NCBI GenBank assembly: GCA_023238725.1
Contig: CM041545.1
Location: 11,935,782-11,999,781, forward strand
Origin: Scortum barcoo
Taxonomy: Eukaryota; Chordata; Actinopteri; Centrarchiformes; Terapontidae
Direction: 5' to 3'
Length of the DNA: 64,000 bases
Positions 40,386 to 52,690 of the stretch are shown one piece after another. The notes beneath the pieces were generated by a model. It was not told the DNA's origin and searched no databases. It saw nothing but the letters and a program-made list of their open reading frames with translations. The translations under genes were made by a program, and so were the position numbers. The stretch's first letter is position 1; every line of letters begins with the position of its first letter.

Positions 40386-43097
40386 TAATGAAAATAATTA
40401 CTCGGTCACAAATGTGAACAAAAAGAAACTCCCCCATGTGTTTAAATTATTAAATAAGAGCCAATTCAAGAATGAATTAACCTTTTACGGATATAGCAAA
40501 GAAAAAAAAGGATGATTTTTTTTCATCTTCTAAAATATTTAATGTTCTTGAACTGAGTGACTTTGGTATACATTTGAATGTGCGCCTGATTTTCCATATG
40601 GACACCCACATGCACACATACTGACATACAGTCGCACAACGTGAGGTCAATAAGCAGTAGGCGCTGTGCTGCAGCAGCTCAAACCTCCGAGGCTGCATGT
40701 ACTGTAAAGGTGTGGAGTATTTTCAAGGATAATTGGGCTGAGAAACAGCTGCACACAAACAGGTTTTTCTCCAGTCACTTTCCAACATATTTTATCACAC
40801 ACTCTTTGTAGTGGGATTAAGATTTTTAGAGGGTACCTTGTAGATTTATTTTGTCGAAAAAAAACAAACCCGCAGGTAGACAGAATAACTTTGACACCTC
40901 TGCTTTAGCCAGTGCACAAAGCATGTCTCTTTCTATACCATAATGTTCAGGTGATTTGTATTCTATCGCTTCACCAAAGGAAACATGTCACAAGGTTATG
41001 AAGTGCTTCTTTAAGTGACATTGGCAGTTAATGAACACAGCAAATGAAAGACCACACATACCACACAGCACAGAGCACAGGGAGACCTTTAGTTAGGCTT
41101 GTGAGATTATTGGGTGAAAACAAGCAGATTCAGAGCGCTATCTCTGATTGACATAGTAATGATTTTCAGATGTGAGGAATCATTAAAGTTTATTCCAGAA
41201 ATTGAAGCTGTGTTTGCCTAAGCTGATTAGTCTTTGTCTGTAAGAAGGTGGTATAAACAGAGCTCCGGAGACTGTTCTGTTTGTTCACCACAGCCAGGTC
41301 AATAGTTCAGTCACAGCGCGGCTCATCGGGATGTTAACCGTTTGGGCACTGATTTGCAAACTGGTCAACTGGAGAAGCCAAAAAAGTTAGCCATGCAAAA
41401 AATCCAAACAAACAAATACATAAATGAACATAAATGAACCAAGCAAAGGTCAAAGTCATTCATTAATTTGTCATTGAAAGAGCCTGTGGGAGGCGGGTAT
41501 TTATTTTGCATGATGCAAGATAAAAAAGACAGATCAACAGAATAAACACTCCCTCCAAGCCCATTTGTTTGTGTCAATTCTGGCTAGCATTAATATCTTT
41601 TATGAATGTTCATGTATATTCAAGTTTGGGTGGCAGCACCAGTATTTACAGCACCTCCATGAGATTACTCTCATTAAAGACAAAATGCTGACCTTGGTGA
41701 GACATAAATGGATCTTTAAGAGACAGGCTCTTCCATCACAGTGAAATGGAGCGCTCTCCATCTCACAATACTGCTATTAAGTTTCATCAAGGCTCATTAC
41801 ATGCTGACTCTATGTCATCTCCTGTGCACTATAATATCCCTCCCTGCAAACACACACCACCACAATAGCTATATTATCAAACATACTCCCTATTGTTGTT
41901 GATAGGTGTCTCTTACAATGGAAAATAATTCTTTAGAGGTTTGTGATTTATAAGTGTGTAAGGAAATAGCCTTTGTCTTGACCCTCTTACTGAAATCGTC
42001 TATAAATGCCATTCAAGATTTCATCAAGAATGCACTTGTTACGAACACAGTATGCAATATTTAATGACAAAAACAAGAGTTCTGCGTTCGTAATACAATG
42101 CAATAATCACAAAGGAGCACGGAGGCTTAATCTCTCATTGTTCATAATAAAATTTGAACTAAAATATATTCATTTATTCCCAATTCACTGTCTGATTGAT
42201 GTCAAAATGGAGCTGCATTCATTGATTGGTACATTCAAGGCAAAATAGCAGAGCTGCACGCCAGCAAGAAAGGCCGAGAAACTGAAATTGAGAGACGGGC
42301 CAAGCAAGAGAGACAGGCAGGATGGTGGGCAGACATAGCAGCATGCTTATATGATCTTGACCCAGCAGTCGATAGGGAAGGGCGGTGAAACCTGATTACA
42401 GACAGCCCACATCCTAGCCTGCTGATTTCATTTCCTTCACTCTGCTCAGTTGGCTAAAAGACAGAGGTGTGATGTTCTGCACCAGTACCCTGCACTGGCT
42501 TGATTAAACCTCTAAGTTCTTTTCGCTCAGGTGTGATGTTACTTGGGATGTACGCATCTGTGTTACTGGCAGCTATTATCTGCATGTCAATTTCACATTA
42601 GTGGAAGAAAAATTATACTATTTTTGTCTCTGTTCTCTCCTTGGTTCACACAGGCTCTTGCAGCTGAAAGAAGTCAACGTGTTGCAAAGCCAGAAATGTT
42701 TATGACACTGAAAACGAGTGATTACACCTTCAGTGGCTTAGTAGACACACTTAGGGATTCTTCTTAAATACTGGCTGCCACAGCACTCCATTCACTCGAA
42801 TGGACCAGAACACAAGGTGATAAAACAAGTGGGAGTCAAACGGTGTGTGAAGGCAGTTGTCCACCCAAATGCGGGGATGAGGTTTGAATTAAGGCCCATC
42901 GCACCTCATCAAGTGCACTCTCCATACCTAAATTGCCTGTATTGTCACACAACTGGTTTACCTCCAGCTCTTTTTCCTCTTGGCTGCACACACAAGTCTA
43001 AGCAGCCTGTCACCGGCTGTGAGAGTATCTTCTTTGTTTCCGTCCTTCTCGGCCCCTCCTTGCTGCGATGGAGAATGTGATGAAACATTCGCTATGC

Positions 43098-43115
43098 TTT
43101 TTTTTTTTTTTTTTT
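43098..43115. repeat. Poly-T run (18 T)
   Basis: Eighteen T followed by CAGG, which resembles a splice-acceptor context, but no exon-like frame follows. Confidence 0.9.
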
Positions 43116-43413
43116 CAGGCGATTCCATGTTTTTAGGGTTATTTATACTCATCTCTGCAAAAGCACACCGCAGTCAGCGGTGGATAATGAGCTGTGATGC
43201 CGTCAAATGGAAATCAAATGTCCCCACAAAGAGCTTTTTATTGAAGCTCTATGTTTTAATTATTCTTGTACTGATCAACAGGACATCAGCGAAATGTACT
43301 TATGCATGAGCCGCTACTTTCTGTGGAAAAACATGCTGCAACTCATAAAAATAAAAACATAAAAAGTCCATTAAGGAGTATTTCAGCACAACAGAAAGCA
43401 AACCATTTCTGCA

Positions 43414-43447
43414 ACACACACACACACACGCATACATACACACACAT
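43414..43447. repeat. (CA)n microsatellite, interrupted
   Basis: Eight perfect AC units, then GCATACATACACACACA. Interrupted dinucleotide repeat. Confidence 0.93.
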
Positions 43448-45177
43448 TAGCGCGTCTAACCCAGTGATACATGATAATGTTATGGACAGTAACAAAAGTG
43501 TCATAAAATGAGTGAATCAAATTAACTTGAGGCCCAAATTCTTCTCTCACATGTTCTCCACTCACAGTGAAAGACATTTTTTGCATGTCTGAGAGGACAA
43601 AATTTCTTAACATATGGAAGTACATATTCCAAATATGAATCTAATGCTGTGGATCTCCATACAGGAAAGACGTTGTCCCTCCCTCTACAATATATCAATT
43701 TCTTCCTCTGTCCTCACTTTGTTTGTGTGGGCAAGTCTGTTGAATCTTTTTTTAGATTAAGATTTAATCTATTATCATATGCACAACAATTACATGGAGT
43801 AGTCTCTAGCAATGAAATTCCTGAGTCTCGGGCTCCTTAAACAATTTTCAAAATAATTTAGAAAGAGAGACATTTTACAACATGAAGACCTTTTCTCAGG
43901 TAGTTCTGTTGTGGTTTGGTTTCTTAGATCAGATTTTCCACCAGCAGTGAAGGTTCATTTTAAGGTTCCAAGGCCATTGTTTGTCTCCAGTCCACGGTTT
44001 CAGTTTTTGTCAATTTTTAAAACTCAATAATGTTTCAGGTAATGTGCATGGGCACAAGAGGCCAAAGTCATCTTCATTACGATGTTTTGTTAACCACTTT
44101 TCAGTTTTACTCAATTAAAATGTGTTTATGCAGTTGAATATTTGATTTTACTCTTAGCGAGTATGTGTAACTTTCGGAAGAAGAAATAACACAGTCATCC
44201 TCTTGAAAATGAAAAGTTATCCGTGCGAATGCTTGCCTCTCAGCCAGCATGTTGAAGTCAGTGCTTACAGTATCCCAAGTCATTAGATATTTGGCTCCCA
44301 TTTGTGCTTAAGCATATATGATTTTATTTTATTTTTTTGTCATTCCCAGAGCTACTCATGATCTTCTTATGTAAAGCCCTTTTTTGTTATATATTTTTTT
44401 ATTTTCTTTTGGTTGGGGGAACTCATGTCATGTTTGACTTATCCCGCTGAAATGATTAAGGCACAGGCGTAACAATGCCAATCAGGCTTTAACTCTTTAA
44501 GGAACACTATTTTAAAAAGAGCATTTTGTTAAAAAAATGTTCTAGAAAATTGGTAGTTTTCCAGAAATATAGTATACATCATGTAAGCTCCTTTCACATT
44601 TGGGCCTCTTTTTTTGTCAGGTATGATATGGAACTATATGTGTATGTGTATGCATTATACTGAGAAATTTAGATGCTGTCTCACACAAGGGAGAGAGGCT
44701 GAGTGGGTGTCAACACAAATCAGGCTGAAAATATGTTTCTAACAGACTGTCAATTGACCACAGCGCTGTAATTTTAAATCACAGCAGGAAACAGAATTGT
44801 GGTATGAGAAGTAGGTGTCTTGGGGAGTAAATAGCCACTGAAGTCGTCCTGTGAAAGTACCTAACAACTGACCTTATTCTTCTATAAATACTTTATATAA
44901 CTATTTACACGTGTTAATATATATTTGTTTATTGCCATTGTGTAAATGGATTGTAACATGACTTAAAAAAGATCTTTCCTGTGTTTCTTGGTTACCTATA
45001 ACGGCCTGTAGACAGATTTCTTTGTAAAAGATGTTTTTTCCAGGAAAACCCGAAGGATGTGAAATGTATGTGTGCTCCTCTATGCCTTCCCTCTTTTAAG
45101 CGTGCAACACTAGCAAACAATAGCTGTGATACTACTTCATACTAGATATCATTTTAAAGTTACACAGTATGGAAATA

Positions 45178-45231
45178 TTGTATAATATTGTATAATATAT
45201 AATATAATATAATATAATATAATATAATATA

Positions 45232-45321
<90 letters not shown>

Positions 45322-45358
45322 TTTATGAGCACAAACACACACACACACACATATATAT
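45178..45358. repeat. Compound (ATAAT)n(AT)n(AC)n microsatellite, about 180 bp
   Basis: In order: ATAAT pentanucleotide units (45199-45240), about 35 AT units (45236-45307), AC units (45307-45321), a short unique spacer ATTTATGAGCACAAAC, a second AC array (45334-45350) and a short AT array. The frames across it (45132-45350 minus and 45160-45348 minus, translating as YIYIYI and CVCV) are products of the repeat and not proteins. Confidence 0.96.
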
Positions 45359-45574
45359 CACTACTGTACTTGTGCCTAGTTTAGATGATGTCATTTTTCC
45401 ATGATTAATCTGAACTCCATTCAGGAAGTAGCATTTTTAAAGTTATTTGTCAGATTTTTTACAAATGTTCATCAATATTTATTATATCAATTCTCACATA
45501 TTGCACTTTCAAATAAAGTTTATGGAAAAAGCAAATCAATGACTACTGTTTAAATGTTAGATTTTCAGCTTATG

Positions 45575-45831
45575 CTGACCCATCCACCAATGAGGTACAG
45601 ACTGAAATATCTCAGTGACTATTTGATGGACTACCATAAATGATTTGTACAAACACTCATGACCCCCAGAGGATTGGTGACTTTTCATCTTGCATCACAA
45701 TGAGGTTGGCATTTGTGGATTTGAGTGAGATGTCTCCATTGGTGGACAGTTTACATTTGGCTCAAAGCGCCACTGCTCCTGAGCACAGAGCTGCTAACGT
45801 GACTGTAGACCTCAGTCTGGGTTCTGTTTGA
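45575..45831 (-). mobile_element. Dispersed teleost repeat, copy 2 (inverted relative to copy 1)
   Basis: The reverse complement contains CCAACCTCATTGTGATGCAAGATG, shortened here to the words CCAACCTC, AAAGTCACCAATCCTCTG, GGTCATGAGTGTTTGTAC, CACTGAGATATTTCAGTC and GTACC. These align in order with copy 1 at 38,365-38,554. The plus strand continues with GCTCAAAGCGCCACTGC and AGCTGCTAACGTGACTGTAG, extra family sequence not seen in copy 1. The short plus frame at 45640-45831 is a by-product. Confidence 0.7.
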
Positions 45832-48257
45832 CCTAACACAGACTGAGCAAACATATTAACTTCTACAATTGAATTCAAATATAAAACAAGATCTTTAGGC
45901 ATGAAAAATAATTTATTATTGGAATTTTCCTTCATGAAGACACATCGAGCACATTCTTCTTGAAGCTGTATAAAAAGCCATTAGTCGGTCAAATCATTCA
46001 CAGAAAATGCTGGACTCTTTTTTTGTTAGTGTTATTTTCTCCGGGAGTGTGGTTTGAGAGAAAATGGGTTTCTTCAGAGCACACTTTGGATAATTAGCTG
46101 GGGTGAATGGCAGTCACCCCAACACCTCTGTCAAACTAGGAGGCTACTAATGAGGAGAGCACCACACTTTCACCCAGAATATATTAGCATCCCATATGAG
46201 GACACTGTCTCTGTTATCAACTGTCCACCACCACTATTCTCAGAAAAAAAGAACAATTTTTTACATACTCATCATTAGATGTTTCAGGCCTCCAGTCCCT
46301 TCACAGATGACTGTAATGGAAATGGATGAGATACTCCTCACGCTGCAGCATGATGACAGAATAATGTATCCCCATGGTTACAATCAGGAGGAAAATTACC
46401 TTGTGACACATTATATGCTGTTGCTGACATTGCAAATATATAAAGGTTATTTTCACCGTCAAATTAGTGTGCTGCCAATACGAACCTTTAACCGGTTATG
46501 ATTACATCATCATCTTTACAAGTTCTCCCTTTTCATCTTCATGTCCACATACAGTGCTTGTATTGTGATCCATGTAAAGAAGTGGAAACCATAGCAAGGC
46601 TCTGCATCAGTCCAGCAACTCAGAAGGTACCTAATCCAAGAATCCATTAGAGTAACGCTAATTGCATTGGAGTGATCATATTTAACATCATGAAATGATC
46701 CTTGAGATGCGTAACCTGAAGTAACTCTTGACAAGCTAACACTGGAGACTGGACTATAATTAGCATGCCGAACAGTTAGAAATAAAAGTTGTCAGTAGTT
46801 TCGCTACATTGAGATAAGATCATTAAGAAAATGAGCATTGAACTTGAGACTTTGTCCGAATGATACATGTACACGCATCTAGTGTGAGCTATATTTTACA
46901 TCTATTTTGTTTCAACTCTCAGCACACACATTTTTTTTTATCATATTTTCAACAGATTTACTTCAAAGTGCCCCACACCAAAAGACATCCCATCATCCCC
47001 ATAGTACTGTGGTCCCCAGATTATTCTCGAGACTGATGTTCGGCCTCAATTCGCCAAGTGATAGAATTGGATCCAGCTATACACAATATTTGGTTAGTCA
47101 TATTTAGGGAGGAAATACACAGAGAATAGTTGAGGAAATCTATGTTGTACTATTTGGTGTTGGTATTGCTTTTTCTCTGTGTTTGTTGCTGTTTGTTACA
47201 AGAAATAGAGAATAACAAGGAAATCCTATGTTACAGTCCTTTGCTATATGGTGCTGTTACCTTATTTTACCTGTTACTTATTTTTTATTTTATCTGCACA
47301 ACTTTTTTTAATAGTTTTACAGAGGAATTAAAAAAGGACAAAGGACAAACCTTCTTCTCCTGTGTAAAGCACGGTCTGTGTCCAACCTAAAGTCTTGTGC
47401 TAACCTTATATTGTTGCTTATTTGCCCATTATGTTTGAGTACATATAGTAATGACATGGGGTGAACCAGGAGATTTACACTGTTGGCAGTGTTTAAATTT
47501 AATGCTCCAAGAAATGGTTTTAGTGATTGTTGGAGATATTATGTTAAAATGCTGAGTTTGCTTTAGATTTTTAGACAAATCAGATACTGAGGTGGTGCTC
47601 AGTTTCTTTATAATTATTTTACTGTCTTCAATTAAAGTGCTCATCCAGGTTTTTTGCAGACACAACATATACAGAGAGAGTGTGAGGAACACTTTTTTTA
47701 TGTTGTAGTCCAGCAACATATAACAAATAAACTGTGTTTCTCCCTTAAAATGATCCAAAATGCTCTAAAAATTAAATGGCATACGAACAAAATGCTTCAC
47801 CATTTAGTTTAATTTATACTTGTCCAGACTGCATTTGAGGAGAAGTAACTGCCCACTTTCCAAGAAATACTGACCAGTGAATAAAGCTGGTGTGTTAACA
47901 TGTTGGTTCACACATCAATCCCCTTATTACACATATCCGCTAATGGTCACACATGTTCTTTTTTTCTGCAATGTTACATTCTTTTACATTGTCTGTATGG
48001 CCAAGAAAAATTGATTGTTTGCCCACACTGTTACCTGAGTGAAACACTGTCCACATGCAATATAACAAATGTCACTGTCACCACGTATTGATTTACTTTG
48101 CAGTTTGCCACGACCCTTACAGTGTTCGACCATATTACTCTAAGACACACTGAAAGAAAACAATGACTCAGCTTTGAGAATACTGACTATGTATATATCT
48201 GATTTCCAGGGTAAATGATTATGCAACAAGTTTAGTTTGAGCTATTCATGAGTCACA

Positions 48258-48293
<36 letters not shown>
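48258..48293. repeat. (CA)n(TA)n microsatellite
   Basis: About 14 AC units (48258-48286) pass into four TA units, then TTTTTC. Confidence 0.95.
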
Positions 48294-49692
48294 TTTTCAG
48301 TCACTGATGAATAATAGTCTCTCTCCTCTATATGATTCTTGAAATGCAACACTACTCCAACATAACTATTCAACAGGAAACCTTCAATCTTACCATGTAA
48401 GAACATTGTTGGCACAGTATTTACTGTGAACATTAATAATCAGTCAGTTTTCAAACATTTAATATGCACATAAAACACACTGAATAAAGATGAATTTACT
48501 CGCAGCCAAATACTCAAAGGGATATCTGACAAGGACAAGCTGCTGATGGGGAACAAAGAGGATGTGTTTGGTCCACTGAGAGGCTGTGCAGTCAGTAAAA
48601 GTTGATATAGTGACATTTTATTATTCAAAAAAATCCATCCTGCATGGGTTCAGACAAAGCCCAGGGTCACTGCTTCCACTACTCTCTGCACTTTAAGCAA
48701 AGCTGTTTTCTGACAGAGAATTCACCGAGGTCTTCACAGACTCCTGAAATCCACTCTACAATTTCTGTGAATTCATTAATTCGAGACACAGGTGTGTATT
48801 TTTTATGTATACATATAATTGGCCCTTTTTTTATTGTACCTATTTAAATTTTAAATGTCTGAAAGGTCACTTCAGACTTAATATCGTTTATGGTGTGTTT
48901 TTAATGTTTCATGAGTAAGAACAACATGAAGTGCTGTAATAGAATTGCCAGTAGTGTTTTCTGACATTTGCTAAAAATGAATAATATTCAACATTTCTGT
49001 TGTAATTGTTTTTTAACATTTAGCTGCAAGGTTTTATTGTTTTGTACCTTTTTTGTCGAAAAGAAAATCATTCAGTTTGGGATGTGAGACCGGCATCGGT
49101 CATATTAATATGGATTCTTTCAAAAATGCATTATTATTTAGCCTAGCTGACATTGGCATGTGTATAACTTTTTTTTTACCACATACAGTATCAACAACAA
49201 CAACAAGGTCAAACACAACTGCACAAGGTGACATAGTCTTTCCATTAGTTTGTTTGGACTGACCTGATCAAAATAAAAGATGGGAAACAAGAAACACTGG
49301 GTATTACTTTAATTAATTCATTAGTTACTGAGTTCCCACCAAACTGTTCCCACTTACTGAATTTTATGTCAACACAACTGACGGCTACATTCCTGCACTA
49401 CAAATTGATATTTGTTTGAATCTCCATTGTTTGCTACCCATTTCACAAGCGCAGTAAACATAAATTCATTTTCTCAAAGCTATGCGAGACCAAAGTGACC
49501 TTATTTTTTTCTCTCTGGTGCTGGAAGGACGCGCTCCCAGAAGCAACATTTCAAAATTACAGACACATTATAGCCTCTCTGCAGGTACAACCCTCTTTCA
49601 AAATCACACATATGGCTAGTCTGCCAGAGGTGGATGGAGCCATCTGAGAGTGACTGATGGGAGCACAACCAGGCCATAAGAGGCACACTCTT

Positions 49693-49708
49693 AAAAAAAA
49701 AAAAAAAA
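49693..49708. repeat. Poly-A run (16 A)
   Basis: Sixteen consecutive A with no recognisable retroposon body upstream. Confidence 0.9.
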
Positions 49709-51479
49709 GAACGAGTGCCCCTCTTGCAAGTTCATGCTATAGGAAAAATAATATTGCAAGCAGGAAAATTTTAGTCCTGATGCTCTCCAGTTGTCCCTGG
49801 TGAGAGAATGGTGCTGAACCTCAGTGGAGCTGTCTCTGACTCCACATTGTGTGTACATACTGTAAGTGTCCAGGCTCAGGTGTGTATGCAGTGTGCAGTA
49901 ACACACACAGGTGACACCATTGAGTTTTGCAGGAGTGCAGAGTAAATGATAAACTGCAGAGAGAGCGGAACAGCAGGTAAAGAGTCAGATCACAGCAAAC
50001 GTATTTTAGCAGAGGAGGGCACCTCTTAAAATTCATTTTCAAAGTTCCAACTCGGTCTTTCATGGCCAGATGTCTCGCTTTGTGGCGAGGCGCTCTGAGC
50101 AAGACAAGTTGACAAAAATATAAAGAAGACTGAAAAGTACAGAAAGCAGACAGTAGGGAGAGACTTCTGCATCTGGTGTGGGATCATTTGTGCCCTCTCC
50201 CTTTGTCCTTAGCTGAATACAAATGTCCAGACCTCCCTGCGTCCGCAGACTAGAAGACTTAAAATGCATCTTTCAATTAATGTCAAACACTGGAACAACA
50301 CACCCACAAATGGGACAAAAAAGAAAAAACAAAACAAACAAAGACAAAATTTTCTGTATGAGAGCACTTATGGAGGTTTGATATTGTCAAGCAAATGTTG
50401 AATTTCTTTCAAGTGCGAAAATAATCTGACCATCTCTAAGGGTGTGAGGCTCTTCGGCTGAGGGTTTACTGTCAGTACAGCATTAATAGTGCTTTTAATT
50501 TATAGCTATTTAAATTAATAGGAGATTTTACTGCGCACATCAAACATTATACTACCACATAAATAAGACAATTGTGGCCATAAACCTGGATCCAGCTAAA
50601 GCAGCAGACTCTGCTACTCTACAGAATATGTGGTTAACAAAATACTTGAATTACACGGTGAGCATGGTGGCATTGATTATACCTTATCTCACAGGACACT
50701 AAATGACTTTGAAGCTCAGTGCCCTTGCAGATGTAACGTGATCACTTCGGACATCTCAGCGTGCCTGACTGACTTCCACTGGTCTAATACACAGTTATAG
50801 AGAGTTAGCTTTCAGTTTTAATATTTGTGTTGTCTACACCAGCTATTCCTCACCTGTCCACCAGGCACCGTCGATTTGTTCTCTGCAATGCAAGGCAGTG
50901 CTCTCTTTAAGTTCAATCAAGTTTGTTGATGGTTGCTTGCTCATGCCACTTTATCTGACTGTCCATTCGTCACCTAAACCCTGTCTCAAAAGTATAAGTA
51001 GGACAGCGATGTGCAGTAAATCAGGAGTGATACACAAATAAACCTCTAAACTGCACAAGCTTGGTCGTCTGTCTCTGCAACTCTTTCCAGCCTACTGTTA
51101 AGGTCCAATCACAAAAGTGGTACAGTAATGTTCTTTCATGCTGACCTAGCCGGTTAGCGTGGAAACTAATAGGTCAGTGCGCTCACACAATTGTTTTAAA
51201 ACACATGAAAGCTTGTAGAAGAAATCGTGTGAACTTTCATGTGTGTAATTATTGTTGTAAAGTAGTAATTCACACAGAATCTGAACACATATGAGGATGT
51301 GGAAATATATTTCATAATCAATTATGTACCAATATTAAATCAATTTGCTGCTTTGAAGTCACAAATATTGCACTGACAATGAATATTAGGTTAGAAAAAA
51401 CAACATTTGCCCAATTTTATGAGACTTATAGATAATGACGTCTCTCTACAACCTCTAGTTTAATCACTACAGTCTTCTT

Positions 51480-51640
51480 GAGCATGTGGATCCATTTATG
51501 CAGCAAATCACCTTCATCGAACAGGTAAGTCACACATTTGTTTGTTCCTGCACAGCAGCCCTACATTTAGCCAACGTACTATCAGCTTGTTGAGCCTTGA
51601 TAAGCTGATCTTTATCCACTACCAAACACAAATCCATCTC
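51480..51640 (-). pseudogene. Pre-integrase / integrase N-terminal remnant
   Basis: The minus strand reads VDKDQLIKAQQADSTLAKC and then, in a shifted frame, LFDEGDLLHKWIH before a stop. In gypsy polyproteins a stretch of the type L..AQ..D.TL..C......(Y)FL.(D/E)G.L.R.W precedes the HHCC integrase zinc domain. The histidines and cysteines of that domain are not present, and recognisable sequence ends at about 51,430. It follows the protease region after only about 100-250 bp. Confidence 0.6.
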
Positions 51641-51739
51641 ATCTGGTGTTACATCAACAGAAACAGGCACACCTTTTAGTTCAGAAGGAGAGGGGCTGAC
51701 CGAACCATCAGATGCATCAAAGAAGAATCAGAAAGATCT

Positions 51740-52035
51740 GCTAAATCGCCAAGCTTACAAGTCTTGACACGTGTCACAACACGTGCTGGAAAATGGAGCA
51801 GTGAGTCAAGCACAGTAGGAACAGCATCACACACATCAGCAGTAGGCTTTTCAGATACGTGTGGAGAAGTAGGAAACACTTTTTTTTCAGACAATTTATG
51901 CCCGAGAATGAAATCAACACCTGCAACAAGCATCTGATCGCGCACACCCATTCGCACTGGGCCAGACACCAAGGAGGAGGAGAGTGTAACTGTGTGAAAC
52001 ACTTTGATACGACTGATCAGAAAAAAGCAAAACAC
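51740..52035 (-). pseudogene. Aspartic-protease region of gypsy polyprotein
   Basis: The minus-strand frame contains LVSGPVRMGVRDQMLVAGVD followed by FILGHKL and then FPARVVTR. Gypsy-type proteins have the same order: an LVSG..(V)..GVR..LPV.GVD.ILGNDLAG core, a variable linker, then FPACAVTRA. The ILGNDLAG-like motif is reduced to ILGHKLSE. The catalytic D(T/S)G triad would lie upstream and was not found, so the domain is N-terminally incomplete. The 120-codon open frame here (51676-52038) is a surviving piece and not an active gene. Confidence 0.7.
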
Positions 52036-52224
52036 CACGTTAGGCCAGAGAACACTTTGCCCTGGTATCTCTCAAAATCCACCTCTTTGCCATTCAGATA
52101 AAAAAACCTGCATTATGAAAGGCTTCATCATCAATCATAATCAATTTCCCTTTTTGGCGACTCTGTCACAACCTCATGCTGGCTAACGACTGGCTCACTC
52201 TGTTTGCTGTTCTTTTTGCTTTAA

Positions 52225-52295
52225 CACAGGACAGACTAAGGTGCCAAGGTTCATAGCAATAAAAAAACACTCATGTTTTTCACCTGCAGACAAAT
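52225..52295 (-). pseudogene. Decayed CCHC zinc-knuckle of gypsy gag
   Basis: One minus-strand frame gives YCYEPWHLSLSC, which keeps the C-x4-H-x4-C half of a nucleocapsid CCHC knuckle. The first cysteine lies just upstream in another frame, across a run of seven T, so a homopolymer indel has broken the motif. The downstream KAKR basic residues are also typical of nucleocapsid tails. Confidence 0.6.
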
Positions 52296-52384
52296 TATTG
52301 TGCCAGAAAACTTAGGTGACCTTGTTCCTCCATTCTCAGCAGGTCCCGGAGATTCAGGCTGCACGGAAGACAAAAAAAAAAAAA

Positions 52385-52543
52385 ATTACACAACAATGCT
52401 CTCCAGCGAAGACTTTTTAAATTCGACAAAAAGCACAAGCTCTCACAGCTGGGCAAAAATCTTGGCTCTACTGCGCCATTTATCAAAGAGAACCCTTTGT
52501 CCACGATTTCTGAATTTTTGTCTATATGCTTCAGGTACTCCTT
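52385..52543 (-). pseudogene. gag capsid fragment of gypsy element
   Basis: The minus strand reads GVPEAYRQKFRNRGQ, then a short run, then an in-frame stop followed by ELVLFVEF. In fish gypsy Gag proteins, an EAYRQ(K/R)FR motif is followed by a segment with VEFARELV-like sequence, and both are recognisable here. The N-terminal part of gag and most of the capsid are absent. A 14-base A run (52372-52385 on plus) interrupts the frame. Position upstream of the zinc knuckle agrees with gag order. Confidence 0.65.
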
Positions 52544-52690
52544 GAACCGCCACCTTATGGTGGAGGGGTTTGTGTGATCCCGACACGTTGTCGGGGCATT
52601 ACCCCCTGGTAGGGTCTCCCATCATAGTGACGGGCCAGACTAAGAGCGGTTCACAAGTCATGAACCATCAGGAATGAAGGCATCAAGGAA
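52544..52690 (+). mobile_element. LINE 5'-end fragment (RTE-like 5' leader)
   Basis: GAACCGCCACCTTATGG, GTGGAGGGGTTTGTGTGATC, GTTGTCGGGGCATTACCC, CCTGGTAGGGTCTCCCATC, GACGGGCCAGACTAAGAGCG and GGTTCA follow in order. I remember this as the conserved 5' leader of an RTE-type LINE of fish and other animals: GGTGGAGGGGTTTGTGTG...CCCCTGGTAGGGTCTCCCATGG...GGCCAGACTAAGAGCGG. The rest of the element was not recognised downstream. It starts exactly where the gypsy gag remnant stops, so one inserted in or truncated the other. The clade name is tentative. Confidence 0.6.

Larger units (their letters stand above)
38555..45177. other. Unassigned non-coding sequence with scattered repeats
   Basis: I see no gene. 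Contents: a fish-type repeat relic at 40,215-40,385, an 18-base T run at 43098-43115, a CA microsatellite at 43414-43447, and AT-rich unassigned sequence. Open frames reach at most about 110 codons (42980-43309) and are without motifs. Confidence 0.55.
45832..51419. other. Unassigned non-coding sequence
   Basis: I see no gene. The stretch contains a CA microsatellite at 48258-48293 and a 16-base A run at 49693-49708. Open frames (46196-46501, 47429-47758 minus, 47130-47390, 49821-50102 minus) have no recognisable motif. The sequence from about 50,560 to 51,420 adjoins the gypsy remnant and might hold more of it, but I could not read any further domain. Confidence 0.5.
51420..52543 (-). mobile_element. 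Ty3/gypsy-type LTR retrotransposon remnant (gag-pro-int)
   Basis: On the minus strand, from high to low coordinates, the segment shows a gag capsid fragment, a decayed CCHC zinc-knuckle region, an aspartic-protease-like region and the sequence that precedes and enters the integrase zinc domain. All are separated by frameshifts and stops. No LTRs were seen at either end: the gag side stops abruptly at about 52,543 against an unrelated LINE-derived sequence, and the integrase side fades at about 51,420. No reverse transcriptase lies between protease and integrase. The copy is dead. Family assignment rests on motif order and on remembered gypsy polyproteins of fish. Confidence 0.75.

Noticed and set aside
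43091..43309. T18-CAGG as a polypyrimidine tract and splice acceptor
   Set aside because: The downstream frame has no recognisable coding content and no matching donor with supporting exon features.
45132..45350. Two minus-strand frames translating as YIYIYI and CVCV
   Set aside because: They are translations of the AT and AC microsatellite.
47429..47758. 109-codon minus frame of lysine- and serine-rich sequence
   Set aside because: I briefly considered a transposase fragment, but no catalytic or DNA-binding motif can be pointed to.
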